Assembly (NCBI RefSeq): GCF_004016445.2
Contig: NZ_SADT02000001.1
Coordinates: 539,630 to 603,629 of the forward strand
Origin: Mesorhizobium sp. M2E.F.Ca.ET.219.01.1.1
Lineage (GTDB): Bacteria; Pseudomonadota; Alphaproteobacteria; Rhizobiales; Rhizobiaceae
Direction of reading: 5' to 3'
Length of the DNA stretch: 64,000 bases
The notes beneath the pieces were generated by a model that saw nothing but the letters and a program-made list of their open reading frames with translations, did not search any database and was not told where the DNA came from. This document shows positions 8,125 through 15,337 of the stretch, piece after piece. The position numbers and the translations under genes are program-made. How positions within the stretch are numbered: the first letter of the stretch is position 1; each line of letters opens with the position of its first letter.

Positions 8125-9258
8125 ATGGCCACCCAGCGCATCCTTGACTTCCTCGCCACCCGACGTCCGAACGGCCCCTGCCTCGTCGTCGACCTCGATG
8201 TGGTGCGCGACAATTTCCGCGCCTTCGAGAAGGCGTTGCCCGATTCCAAGATCTATTATGCGGTGAAAGCGAACCCGGCGCCGGAAATCCTGCGCCTCCT
8301 TGCTGCGATGGGCTCGTCCTTCGACACCGCATCGGTTGCCGAGGTCGAGATGGCGATGGACGCGGGCGCGCCTGCGGACCGCATTTCCTTCGGCAACACC
8401 ATCAAGAAGGAGCGTGACATCGCACGCGCCTATCAGCTCGGCATTCGCCTGTTCGCCGTGGACTGCGTCGAGGAGGTCGAGAAGATCGCTCGCGTCGCGC
8501 CCGGCTCGCGCGTGTTCTGCCGTGTGCTCACCGACGGCGAAGGCGCCGAGTGGCCGCTGTCGCGCAAGTTCGGCTGCGTGCCGGCGATGGCCGTCGACGT
8601 GCTGCGCCATGCCAAGGGCCTCGGACTCGACGCCTATGGCGTGTCGTTCCATGTCGGCTCGCAGCAAACGGATCTCACGGCCTGGGACCGCGCGCTGGGC
8701 GACGCCAAGAAGGTGTTCGCGACGCTGGCCGACGAAGGCATCGTCTTGAAGATGGTCAATATGGGCGGCGGCTTCCCGACCCGTTACCTGAAGGACGTGC
8801 CCGCCGCGCAGGCCTATGGCCAGGCGATCTTCTCGGCGCTGCGCAAGCATTTCGGCAACGCGCTGCCCGAGACGATCATCGAGCCGGGCCGCGGCATGGT
8901 CGGCAATGCCGGCGTCATCAAGTCGGAAGTCGTGCTGATCTCCAAAAAGGCCGACAACGACAATGTGCGCTGGGTGTTCCTCGACATCGGCAAGTTCGGC
9001 GGTCTCGCCGAGACGATGGACGAGGCGATCCGCTATCCGCTGGTCACCCGCCATGACGGCTCGGAGACCGCGCCTTGCGTGCTCGCCGGCCCGACCTGCG
9101 ATTCGGCCGACGTGATGTACGAGAAGACGCCTTATCCGCTGCCTTTGTCGCTGACCATCGGCGACGAGGTGCTGATCGAAGGCACCGGAGCCTACACGAC
9201 CACCTATTCGGCGGTCGCCTTCAACGGCTTCGAGCCTCTCCGATCCTACGTGATCTGA
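8125..9258 (+). CDS. Ornithine/lysine decarboxylase, fold-type III PLP enzyme
   Basis: A 377-residue eukaryotic-type (alanine-racemase fold) basic amino-acid decarboxylase that makes putrescine and/or cadaverine. The PLP lysine is Lys48 in IYYAVKANP. The glycine-rich phosphate site is MVNMGGGFP, and the C-terminal GPTCDSADV supplies the catalytic Cys325 of the dimer interface. ATG 8125 is preceded by TATGGAGAG; upstream in-frame ATGs lack a ribosome site. Ornithine versus lysine preference cannot be read reliably. Likely controlled by the structured leader upstream. A GNAT gene follows 101 bp later. Confidence 0.9.
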   Translation: MATQRILDFLATRRPNGPCLVVDLDVVRDNFRAFEKALPDSKIYYAVKANPAPEILRLLAAMGSSFDTASVAEVEMAMDAGAPADRISFGNTIKKERDIARAYQLGIRLFAVDCVEEVEKIARVAPGSRVFCRVLTDGEGAEWPLSRKFGCVPAMAVDVLRHAKGLGLDAYGVSFHVGSQQTDLTAWDRALGDAKKVFATLADEGIVLKMVNMGGGFPTRYLKDVPAAQAYGQAIFSALRKHFGNALPETIIEPGRGMVGNAGVIKSEVVLISKKADNDNVRWVFLDIGKFGGLAETMDEAIRYPLVTRHDGSETAPCVLAGPTCDSADVMYEKTPYPLPLSLTIGDEVLIEGTGAYTTTYSAVAFNGFEPLRSYVI

Positions 9259-9359
9259 GCCGTTCGCAAGGACAGCTCAGATCGACCGGCGCGGGCGATG
9301 TCCATCGCCCGTCCGGGCTCGCTTGTGGAACAGATCTCCGCTCGTGAAGGATCGCGGAC

Positions 9360-10073
9360 ATGGAATACCTGATCAAATCGGCCATTGCGGCCACCGAAAT
9401 TGCCCCCTCGTCCGGACCGTCGGCTGAGCTTTTCTCCGCGGGGGAGAAGAGTCTTTCGGCGGCGCTGGCGCCCTCCCTTGCCCACCGGGCACAGGCTGGC
9501 TCGCGCGGCGCGCCGGACGAGGGGGCCGCCCAGGCGCCGGCCTTTGTCATCGTGGGCGAAGGCGCCGGCGACGCCGCGGCGCGCGAAATGCTGCTCGACC
9601 GCGCCATGGGGCCGAAGCGCAAGAAGAAGTCGTCCGAGAAGCTGCGGCGCGGCCGCCGGCCGTCGGAGGGACTGGCCTTCGTCGCCCGCGATGCGTCGGG
9701 CGTCGTCGTCGGCACGGTGCGGCTTTGGGATGTGAGGCTGGGCGAGGGCGGTCCTGCAGCGCTTCTGCTTGGGCCGCTCGCGGTCGAGCCTGGCTTGAAG
9801 AGCGGCGGCATCGGCTCGGCACTGATGCGGCATGCGGTCGCCGAGGCCGCGCGGCTCGGCCATGGCGCGATCCTGCTCGTCGGCGACGCTCCCTATTACG
9901 GACGGTTCGGCTTCTCGGCCGATCGCACCGGAGCGCTTGCCATGCCTGGCCCCTATGAGCGGCACCGGCTTCTGGCGCTGGAGCTGAAGGACGGCGCGCT
10001 GGATGGCGCCAAGGGCACGATCAAGGCCGCCGGCCGCAAGATCAAGGGACAGGCCCAGGGCTTCGTCGCCTGA
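9360..10073 (+). CDS. GNAT family N-acetyltransferase
   Basis: A 237-residue protein whose C-terminal two thirds form a GNAT domain similar to YhbS: GPLAVEPGLKSGGIGSALM is the acetyl-CoA pyrophosphate-binding loop, followed by GDAPYYGRFGFSADRTG. Residues about 15-65 are a low-complexity Ala/Pro/Ser-rich insertion, and KRKKKSSEKLRRGRRPS (about residues 86-102) is an unusual basic stretch. It probably shares the decarboxylase transcript and ends at a bidirectional terminator. Substrate unknown; a polyamine-related role would be speculation based on position. Confidence 0.75.
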   Translation: MEYLIKSAIAATEIAPSSGPSAELFSAGEKSLSAALAPSLAHRAQAGSRGAPDEGAAQAPAFVIVGEGAGDAAAREMLLDRAMGPKRKKKSSEKLRRGRRPSEGLAFVARDASGVVVGTVRLWDVRLGEGGPAALLLGPLAVEPGLKSGGIGSALMRHAVAEAARLGHGAILLVGDAPYYGRFGFSADRTGALAMPGPYERHRLLALELKDGALDGAKGTIKAAGRKIKGQAQGFVA

Positions 10074-10090
10074 AGGCTTTGTTTTCACGC

Positions 10091-10136
10091 TATTCCGGAC
10101 GGAAAACCGCTACGCACTTTTCCTGGAATTGCTCTA
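10091..10136. repeat. Rhizobial palindromic intergenic repeat (copy 2)
   Basis: ATTCCGGACGGAAAACCG, then TACGCACTTTTCCTGGAAT and TGCTCTA. Its halves pair (ATTCC/GGAAT). Nearly the same sequence occurs in reverse at 42,577-42,634, and diverged relatives occur near 4,665 and 28,033. It lies between the convergent GNAT and SCP2 genes. Confidence 0.65.
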
Positions 10137-10143
10137 AGTTCGA

Positions 10144-10182
10144 CAAAAAACAACGCCGCCCGATGGGCGGCGTTGTTTTTTG
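10144..10182. terminator. Bidirectional rho-independent terminator
   Basis: CAACGCCGCCC and GGGCGGCGTTG form an 11-bp GC-rich stem around a four-base loop, with A6 on one side and T6 on the other. It sits between the converging GNAT gene (plus) and SCP2 gene (minus) and can stop transcription from both. Confidence 0.9.
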
Positions 10183-10189
10183 CGAATGA

Positions 10190-10474
10190 TCAGCCGAGCA
10201 GCTGGCTGAGCGCCATGGCGACGGTCATGTCGCCCTCGACCTTGAGCTTGCCGGCCATGAAGGCCATGGTCGGGTTGAGGTCGCCGGCAATCAGCGAGTC
10301 CAGATCGTCAAGCGAGAGCTTGACGGTGCAGTCGGTTGGCGCATCAGTCGTCGAGACGGTCGCGCCGTCGATGACGATGACGCCGTCGCTGCCGGTGTCG
10401 AACTTGACCGAATGTTCGAAGCCGGCGCTTGCCACGCGCGACTTGATCCTGTCGGCAATCTCCTGAACGCCCAT
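10190..10474 (-). CDS. SCP2 sterol-binding domain protein
   Basis: A 94-residue single-domain protein of the SCP2 (sterol carrier protein 2) family. The end of the domain, NPTMAFMAGKLKVEGDMTVAMAL, is split here as NPTMAFMAGK and LKVEGDMTVAM and is highly typical. These small proteins bind hydrophobic acyl or sterol-like ligands in the cytoplasm. The start at 10474 has GAGGAGAAC upstream. The promoter about 95-125 bp upstream carries a perfect 18-bp palindrome, suggesting control by a fatty-acid or branched-chain catabolism repressor. It is unrelated to the flagellar genes that follow on the same strand. Confidence 0.9.
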   Translation of the reverse strand: MGVQEIADRIKSRVASAGFEHSVKFDTGSDGVIVIDGATVSTTDAPTDCTVKLSLDDLDSLIAGDLNPTMAFMAGKLKVEGDMTVAMALSQLLG

Positions 10475-10567
10475 GGCTGTTCTCCTCGTTTGTTGCGTTG
10501 ACGCGCACCGGCTTGTCGAGCCGCTGGGCGAGGCGCCGCGCCCTTGCGCGGCCACCTGTCACCGGCG

Positions 10568-10598
10568 CATATAGCTTTGAGTTGACGTTAACGTCAAC
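10568..10598 (-). promoter_or_regulatory. SCP2 promoter overlapped by a perfect palindromic operator
   Basis: GTTGACGTTAACGTCAAC (10581-10598) is a perfect 18-bp palindrome. On the minus strand its TTGACG (10592-10597) serves as a -35, 18 bp from the -10-like TATATG (10568-10573), so a bound repressor would block the polymerase. The operator resembles the TTGACGTTAACG-type sites described for LiuR-like MerR regulators of branched-chain and acyl-CoA catabolism in proteobacteria. The regulator identity is inference. Confidence 0.6.
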
Positions 10599-10670
10599 GC
10601 GGTCACCATGCGTCAAGTCGCATCACGGGGAAGCTGGCTCAGGCATCCATGCCGAACCTTGGCCGGACAA

Positions 10671-11201
10671 TCAATGCTCCGGCGCGGTCTTGAACGCCTT
10701 GGTCATCGCCGCCGCGGTTTCACCGGCACCCCTGCGGCGGCGCAGCGCGTTGTCGCGGATATCGTCCTTGGAGAGGAAGTTAACCTGGTCGATCAGCACG
10801 TCGTGCACCAGCTCGACGCCAATGCGGGCGTTGATGGTGTCGCGGACCGACTTGCGGAAGGCGTCGAGATCGATCGATTCCTTCTTGGTGAAATCGATCT
10901 GCGGATTGGAGTAGAGATAGGAATAGACCTGGTCGGTCATCAGCGCCTGCGCCGGGACCGACAGCTTCTTCATCTGTTCCGGCTCTATCGTGTAGACGAG
11001 CTTGGTGAGGAAATAGCCGTCGATCGTGCCATCGCGCAGCAGCGGCACCGAGATCATGTCGGTCTTGACGTAGTCGAGGCCGCCCAGCATCGGCTTCGGC
11101 GGTTCGGCCGCGCCGCGTTGGCTGGCCGCCTGGAAGGAATAGAAGACCGCGCCGAGCGTCACGGCGCAAATCCACAGCGCGGCGGCGATGAATTTTATCA
11201 C
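10671..11201 (-). CDS. FliL-like membrane-anchored flagellar protein (second FliL-type gene)
   Basis: A 176-residue protein with one N-terminal membrane segment (residues 3-24) and a periplasmic domain. The region YFLTKLVYTIEPEQMKKL, the predicted helix RKSVRDTINARIG and the final NFLSKDDIRDNALRR fit the layout of FliL-type stator-associated proteins, although similarity is weak. The canonical fliL is at 44,682. It is last in the flgJ-FlgN-like transcription unit. It could support stator or MotB function near the motor; this is inferred from topology and operon position. Confidence 0.5.
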   Translation of the reverse strand: MIKFIAAALWICAVTLGAVFYSFQAASQRGAAEPPKPMLGGLDYVKTDMISVPLLRDGTIDGYFLTKLVYTIEPEQMKKLSVPAQALMTDQVYSYLYSNPQIDFTKKESIDLDAFRKSVRDTINARIGVELVHDVLIDQVNFLSKDDIRDNALRRRRGAGETAAAMTKAFKTAPEH

Positions 11202-11232
11202 CGAATCTGCCCTCGCGCCGTGATCATCGTCG

Positions 11233-11652
11233 TCAGGCCCTGGCCATTCCGAACTCGCCGGCCGAATAGGTGCCGTCGGCGTCGGCGCGCTGGATGGCGT
11301 TCCTCAGAAGCGTGGCGACCTCGTTGACGGCGTTGAGATGGGCAAGGATCGCCGCCTCGTTCTTGGCCAGTTTCTGGCGCAGCCGCAAAAGGCCTTCGCG
11401 ATGCTGCTCGAGGAATTCGATCTCGTTGGCGCCCTTGAGCGCCCGGTTCAGCTCGTAGAGATACCGGCTCTTGCGCGCGTTCGAGGCCTTGAGGTCATAG
11501 GCTGTTCCACTGCGGATGCCGGCGGTCTCCTCGTCCACGACTTCCTCGATGCGGCCGATGATGGCGGCGAGGTTGCCGGGTCGTGCGGCGGCGGGCGCTT
11601 CCAATGCATTGGCGCGCGCGGGAAGGCTGGAAAGGTCCGTCTGGTCGGCCAT
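11233..11652 (-). CDS. FlgN-like flagellar chaperone candidate
   Basis: A 139-residue, soluble, almost wholly helical protein. Residues 28-125 form long amphipathic helices (IIGRIEEVVDEETAGIRSG, then LYELNRALKGANEIEFLEQH), the layout of FlgN, the export chaperone for the hook-filament junction proteins FlgK and FlgL. It directly follows flgJ with an 8-bp gap. The match is to size, helical pattern and position rather than strong motifs. Another small secretion chaperone is possible. Confidence 0.55.
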   Translation of the reverse strand: MADQTDLSSLPARANALEAPAAARPGNLAAIIGRIEEVVDEETAGIRSGTAYDLKASNARKSRYLYELNRALKGANEIEFLEQHREGLLRLRQKLAKNEAAILAHLNAVNEVATLLRNAIQRADADGTYSAGEFGMARA

Positions 11653-11660
11653 GTAGGTCC

Positions 11661-12230
11661 CTAGATCTTGATGTCCGTTTTTATGGTTGTGTCGTCGCCG
11701 GTCATAGACCGTGCGGCCTTGCGCTCAAGCTCCTCGACCATCGAGGTCGAAAGCCTGGTCTGCTGGTCGATCTCCGCCTTCTGGGGTCCCCCGGCAACGG
11801 GGCCGACCGGCACCTTGTGCTTGCCGTCGAGATAGTGGTCGGCGAGCATGGATCGGGCGATGCCGATGCCGCCATGCGCGGCCATGACATCGGCAACCTT
11901 TTCGGCGAGCTGTGACTTCCACATGTCGCCGGCCAGGCCCTTGCCGTAAACGCCCTCGGTGTCCTTGGGCATCATGTTCTGGATGAAGGTCGTCAGCACC
12001 ATCGCCTCGAAGCGCTGGAACTTCTTCGCGGGATTGGCGGCTTCCGCCTTGTCGGCGGTCGCACGCGAGAGCACGGAGCCGGCATCGACGGTCGCGGATG
12101 GGTCGACCGAGAAGGCGCCAGGCGCACCACCCGCGCGCCTGAGGAGCGCCGCGCGAGCGGCCTCGACATCGGCCGGCTCCGCTGCGCGGGCAACGTCCAT
12201 GACGATGTCGCTGGGTGGGGAAATGGCCAA
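11661..12230 (-). CDS. flgJ: Flagellar rod-binding protein FlgJ (rod-binding domain only)
   Basis: A 189-residue protein carrying only the N-terminal rod-binding domain of FlgJ: FQRFEAMVLTTFIQNMMPK, then YGKGLAGDMWKSQLAEKVAD and GIGIARSML. The muramidase half found in enterobacterial FlgJ is absent, as usual in alphaproteobacteria; a separate lytic transglycosylase is encoded at 34,075. I use the TTG at 12230, which gives the family-typical start (M)AISPPSDIV and has AAAGGG upstream; an in-frame ATG at 12200 lacks a ribosome site. It is first in its unit and preceded by a shared flagellar promoter box. Acts in the periplasm during rod assembly. Confidence 0.85.
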   Translation of the reverse strand: MAISPPSDIVMDVARAAEPADVEAARAALLRRAGGAPGAFSVDPSATVDAGSVLSRATADKAEAANPAKKFQRFEAMVLTTFIQNMMPKDTEGVYGKGLAGDMWKSQLAEKVADVMAAHGGIGIARSMLADHYLDGKHKVPVGPVAGGPQKAEIDQQTRLSTSMVEELERKAARSMTGDDTTIKTDIKI

Positions 12231-12263
12231 GAAAGTCCGCCCTTTGCCGGTTTTGTTATCCGC

Positions 12264-12298
12264 ACAATGACTGAACAAGCTTGTGGCAGGCTTGCGGG
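12264..12298 (-). promoter_or_regulatory. Flagellar promoter box upstream of flgJ
   Basis: On the minus strand CCCGCAAG (12291-12298) and GCCACAAG (12280-12287) are direct half-sites 11 bp apart, followed after exactly 10 bp by the -10-like CATTGT (12264-12269), 34 bp before the flgJ TTG. It shares this geometry with six other flagellar promoters here but is the most diverged copy. Confidence 0.5.
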
Positions 12299-12310
12299 AA
12301 CGGAGGCGGA

Positions 12311-12937
12311 ATGCGGATGTATGGGTCGGCTGTCTGCTTCGCGCCAAAGGACTTTCGCGGCGTCCAGGCAGGCGTCGGCGAAGTCATCGCATGGCGCAAC
12401 ACCTTCCATGCGCTCGGCGACGCCATGGTCAAATCGCCGGTTCCATGGGACGGTACCGACGGGTACAACCTCCCCAACCTCAATGCCGGGCTTGCTTACC
12501 GCGTGCTGGCACCGGTGGCTTACCCCAGGATCAAGGAGCTTATCGAACGGCACGTCGCCAGCGGGCTGATCTACCTGCCGTCGAGTTCGGCCGATTTCGA
12601 GAGCGAGGCGATCCGGCCCTATCTCGACCGCTTCGTGCGCGGTTCGAACGGTTACGCAGCGCTCGACCGCGTCAAGCTGCTGAAACTGCTTTGGGACGCC
12701 ATCGGAACCGAATTCGGCGGACGACACGAACTTTATGAACGAAACTATGCCGGCAACTATGAGAACCTGAGGCTTGAAACGCTGAACGCCGCTGCCGCGA
12801 CCGGAGATCTGGCTTCGATGCAATCGATCGTGAAGGACTGCATGAGCGAATATGATCTTTCCGGCTGGACGAGTTCAGACCTCATCAATCCGGACGACAT
12901 CAGCCTCGTCGGCCGGGGCACCGTTCAGGCGGCGTAG
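12311..12937 (+). pseudogene. C-terminal fragment of a 4-hydroxyphenylacetate 3-monooxygenase (HpaB) family gene
   Basis: The translation from about 12311 matches the last 200 or so residues of HpaB/PvcC flavin-dependent hydroxylases. Visible family features are [61 protein letters not shown] and the acidic C terminus. Intact family members have about 480-520 residues, so the FAD-binding N-terminal two thirds are missing. The fragment begins right behind the flgJ promoter, with no room for the rest. No stop codons interrupt what remains, implying a fairly recent deletion. It cannot be a functional oxygenase alone. Confidence 0.8.
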
Positions 12938-12984
12938 GATGATGGGACCGTTCCCTCGTGGAGTAGCGGTCCCAACCCTCCTCT

Positions 12985-13101
12985 CAGCAGTCCGGAATCG
13001 ACCGATGCTTTGATCGCGAATGGGAATGTGTTGGCGCCGTCCGTGCCAATCTTTTCCGGCGAAAACAGTGGTTCGTCCTTGAGCATCTTGCGGAAGAAGC
13101 G
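12985..13101 (-). mobile_element. Remnant of an IS6-family transposase
   Basis: The minus-strand frame reads RFFRKMLKDEPLFSPEKIG, then TDGANTFPFAIKASVDSGLL. This is the well-conserved middle-to-C-terminal block of IS6-family DDE transposases around the second catalytic Asp (GTDGANTFP). Only about 39 codons remain; sequence on both sides is unrelated, and no terminal inverted repeats were found nearby. It marks past IS activity in the accessory patch. The surrounding 12,938-13,245 stretch holds no other gene I can support, only a GGGACCG/CGGTCCC inverted repeat near 12,943-12,973. Confidence 0.65.
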
Positions 13102-13245
13102 TTCACGCTGATCATGGATGCTTTCGATCAGTCTGCAAAACGAAAGCCACATCTGGTCGAAGTTACCGTCAGACCGGAACTTATTCGGCCCTTCGAGAGC
13201 ACCGAAGATGGGGCGCCGACCACCGCGCGTCTGAAATTCAGTTCC

Positions 13246-13392
13246 TCATGGTCCGCGAAAGCCCGGGAGTGGGAAATGAGGGACGCCGGCAGCGATGATC
13301 GCCTTGGTGCGCAGCGCAGAGGCTAACGCGCGACCCAGTCCGCCAGTTGAGCCGGTGATGAGGATCGTGCGATCGTTGAGGTCAAAAGTCAC
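13246..13392 (-). pseudogene. Truncated N terminus of a short-chain dehydrogenase
   Basis: A GTG start overlaps the stop of the upstream SDR gene (GTGA overlap). The frame encodes (M)TFDLNDRTILITGSTGGLG, then RALASALRTKA. This is a textbook SDR cofactor-binding start with the TGxxxGLG motif, followed by unrelated residues and a stop after 48 codons. A whole SDR needs about 250 residues, so the gene was cut around 13,300. The coupled overlap shows it was once the next gene of this operon. Confidence 0.7.
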
Positions 13393-14297
13393 GCGGAAAT
13401 CCATTCATCCGTTGGCCGTGGCTCCTGTATGGCAGGCACCCGCGAGCGAGCAGGCTGTTGCGCTTCCAGCTCGCGCAATAGTTCCTGGAAGCGCGCGTGC
13501 CGCCGCAAGTGCCAATCCATCACGGCGTTGAACACGCCACGCAGCAAATTGATGGGCGCCCAGCGGCCCGGCGCGATGATGCGGGGACTGCGCGACTCGA
13601 TTCCCTTCACGATCGCCCGCGCCATCTGTTCAGGCTGGATGGGGCGACGCAGAGGGCTGGGGAGCACAACCTCGCTCATCCGTGTGGCGAGAGCGTTTCC
13701 GCCGAAAGCGGGCTTGGCGATCGCCGTCGCGGTCCAGCCCGGATAGACAACGCTGGCCGTAGCCGTGGTGCCGCCGAGTTCGACCCGCAGCGATCGCGTC
13801 AGCATCTCCACCGCGGCTTTCGAGGCGGCATAGGGTGCATTGGCAACGCCGTTGAGGAAGGCGTAGACGGAAGAGGTTACCAAGATCTGGCCTTCGTTGC
13901 GAACAACCTCCGGCAGCGCGGCTCGGATGGTGCGCCACACGCCGAATAGGTCCACCTCCACGATGTGTTCGAACTCCTGCTCATCGCAGCCCATGATGGT
14001 GCCGGGCGTGCCGCGCCAGGAAATTCCTGCATTGGCAAGGGCGACATCGAGATGCCCGAATTTCTCGATGGTCTTGCGCACGACTGCCTTCGTCGCGCCG
14101 GCATCGGTGACATCCAGCGCCAGCGGCAACACGCGCGCGCCATCGAACTCTTGGGCGAGGCAGTCGACTGCCGACTGCTGCATGTCGGTAAGCACCAGGG
14201 ACGCGCCCCTCGCGTAGAGCTGCCGTGCGGTGGCCGAGCCGATGCCGCCGGCGGCGCCAGTTATTAAAACCACTTTTCGGTTGAGGTCGTACGTCAT
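13389..14297 (-). CDS. Short-chain dehydrogenase/reductase
   Basis: A 302-residue classical SDR. It has the cofactor loop TGAAGGIG (residues 13-20), NAG at 89-91, Ser142/143 (VTSSVYAF) and the catalytic Tyr156-x3-Lys160 (YAASK). Asp38 after the second strand suggests NAD rather than NADP preference. The C terminus carries an extra 50-residue basic, helical tail typical of the long SDRs found near alpha/beta hydrolases in lipid or xenobiotic pathways. It overlaps the upstream hydrolase by ATGA, so the two are translationally coupled. Substrate unknown. Confidence 0.85.
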   Translation of the reverse strand: MTYDLNRKVVLITGAAGGIGSATARQLYARGASLVLTDMQQSAVDCLAQEFDGARVLPLALDVTDAGATKAVVRKTIEKFGHLDVALANAGISWRGTPGTIMGCDEQEFEHIVEVDLFGVWRTIRAALPEVVRNEGQILVTSSVYAFLNGVANAPYAASKAAVEMLTRSLRVELGGTTATASVVYPGWTATAIAKPAFGGNALATRMSEVVLPSPLRRPIQPEQMARAIVKGIESRSPRIIAPGRWAPINLLRGVFNAVMDWHLRRHARFQELLRELEAQQPARSRVPAIQEPRPTDEWISA

Positions 14298-15241
14298 TCG
14301 TGGGCACCTGGTTGGTGGCGTTTCGGAAAGTAGTTCGTGGGAACGGTGCGGCGTAGAAAGTCCAGTTGGTCACGGACCACTCGTTCGAAAGCCTTCCCCA
14401 CGTAGATGTCGAAGTGACCGTCGACATACCGCTTGATTTCATGTCGGGGCGCGCGGCTGGCGTGGCGCAGCGTGGTTTTCGCCGGTGCGACCGAATCGGT
14501 GTCGCAAACGCAGAACAGGATCGGGCTGCGTATCTGCGGCGTCCGGCGACCCGGAAAGTAGCGGATTATGTCGAGCGCAAAACGCGCCGCGACATGGTTG
14601 GGGACGCCGCCGTCGGGTGGCATAATTCCGAGATACCCGTCGTAGGCGTCCGGCGCATTCATTAGGGCCGTCGTGCCCGGTCGGCCTGCCGTCGCGACCA
14701 TTACCGGCCTGGCGCACAGCCACGACCCGATGCGGTCGCGCAGCGCCAGGACTGTGAGCTTCAGCAAGGTGACGGGATTCATGGCGAGGCTCGACGCGAC
14801 ACCGTCGGTGAAGGGACATTGGCAAATGACGGCCGCCAGCCTGGGGTCGTCGGCGGCGGTTGACAGAACATGGCCGCCGCCGAACGAGGAACCCCAGAGA
14901 ATGATTTTCGCGGGGTCCACGTCATCGAGACTGCGTGCGTAGGCGACCGCGGCCTTCCAGTCTTCGAGCTCACGCCCGATGTCGAGTAGCTGGCGAGGCT
15001 CGCCCTCGCTGTCGCCGAAATTCCGATAGTCGAAGACAAGGCAGGCGTAACCGGCGGCCGCGAACTGCTCGGCGAACGCCGGCAGCCGCATCCGTTTCGT
15101 ACCGCCGAGGCCGTGGCCCATCACAATGACGGGAAATGGCCCGTCGCCCAAAGGGCGATACAGCCAGGCGCTGCAGCTCAGGCCGCCCGAGGTGAACTGA
15201 ACATCGGTCGGCTCCAGGATTTGTCTGGATTGCTGAGACAT
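14294..15241 (-). CDS. Alpha/beta hydrolase (dipeptidyl-peptidase-like/ S9-type fold)
   Basis: A 315-residue soluble alpha/beta hydrolase. The oxyanion region is VIVMGHGLGGTK, the nucleophile elbow is GSSFGG, and CVCDTDSVAP plus HFDIYVG carry the likely Asp and His of the triad. The family includes cocaine-esterase-like and DUF1100-type carboxylic-ester hydrolases. The ATG at 15241 has GGGGAG 5 nt upstream and is preferred over the in-frame ATG at 15253. It is the first gene of a unit with the SDR and divergent from the AraC regulator, which probably controls it. Confidence 0.82.
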   Translation of the reverse strand: MSQQSRQILEPTDVQFTSGGLSCSAWLYRPLGDGPFPVIVMGHGLGGTKRMRLPAFAEQFAAAGYACLVFDYRNFGDSEGEPRQLLDIGRELEDWKAAVAYARSLDDVDPAKIILWGSSFGGGHVLSTAADDPRLAAVICQCPFTDGVASSLAMNPVTLLKLTVLALRDRIGSWLCARPVMVATAGRPGTTALMNAPDAYDGYLGIMPPDGGVPNHVAARFALDIIRYFPGRRTPQIRSPILFCVCDTDSVAPAKTTLRHASRAPRHEIKRYVDGHFDIYVGKAFERVVRDQLDFLRRTVPTNYFPKRHQPGAHE

Positions 15242-15296
15242 CGCGCTCCCCATCGAGTCGTCGGACCACAATTCTCGATGAGGCAGGCGGTGTAGT

Positions 15297-15327
15297 CTTG
15301 ACACTACCCGACAACTCGCTTGACACT
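15297..15327. promoter_or_regulatory. Direct-repeat operator between hydrolase operon and AraC regulator
   Basis: CTTGACACT occurs twice, at 15297-15305 and 15319-15327, exactly 22 bp apart, which puts both copies on the same face of the helix. AraC-family proteins typically bind such two-turn direct repeats. The site lies in the short gap between divergent genes, so the local AraC-type protein is the obvious candidate ligand (inference). Confidence 0.6.
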
Positions 15328-15337
15328 TTGCGCCACG

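Noticed and set aside
10581..10598. Palindrome considered as part of the flagellar promoter set
   Set aside because: It belongs to the SCP2 promoter and lacks the CGCGCAAG box, the 10-bp gap and the -10 pattern of the flagellar sites.
13114..13326. Plus-strand frame across the IS6 remnant
   Set aside because: It is antisense to the recognisable IS6 transposase and SDR fragments and has no family of its own.
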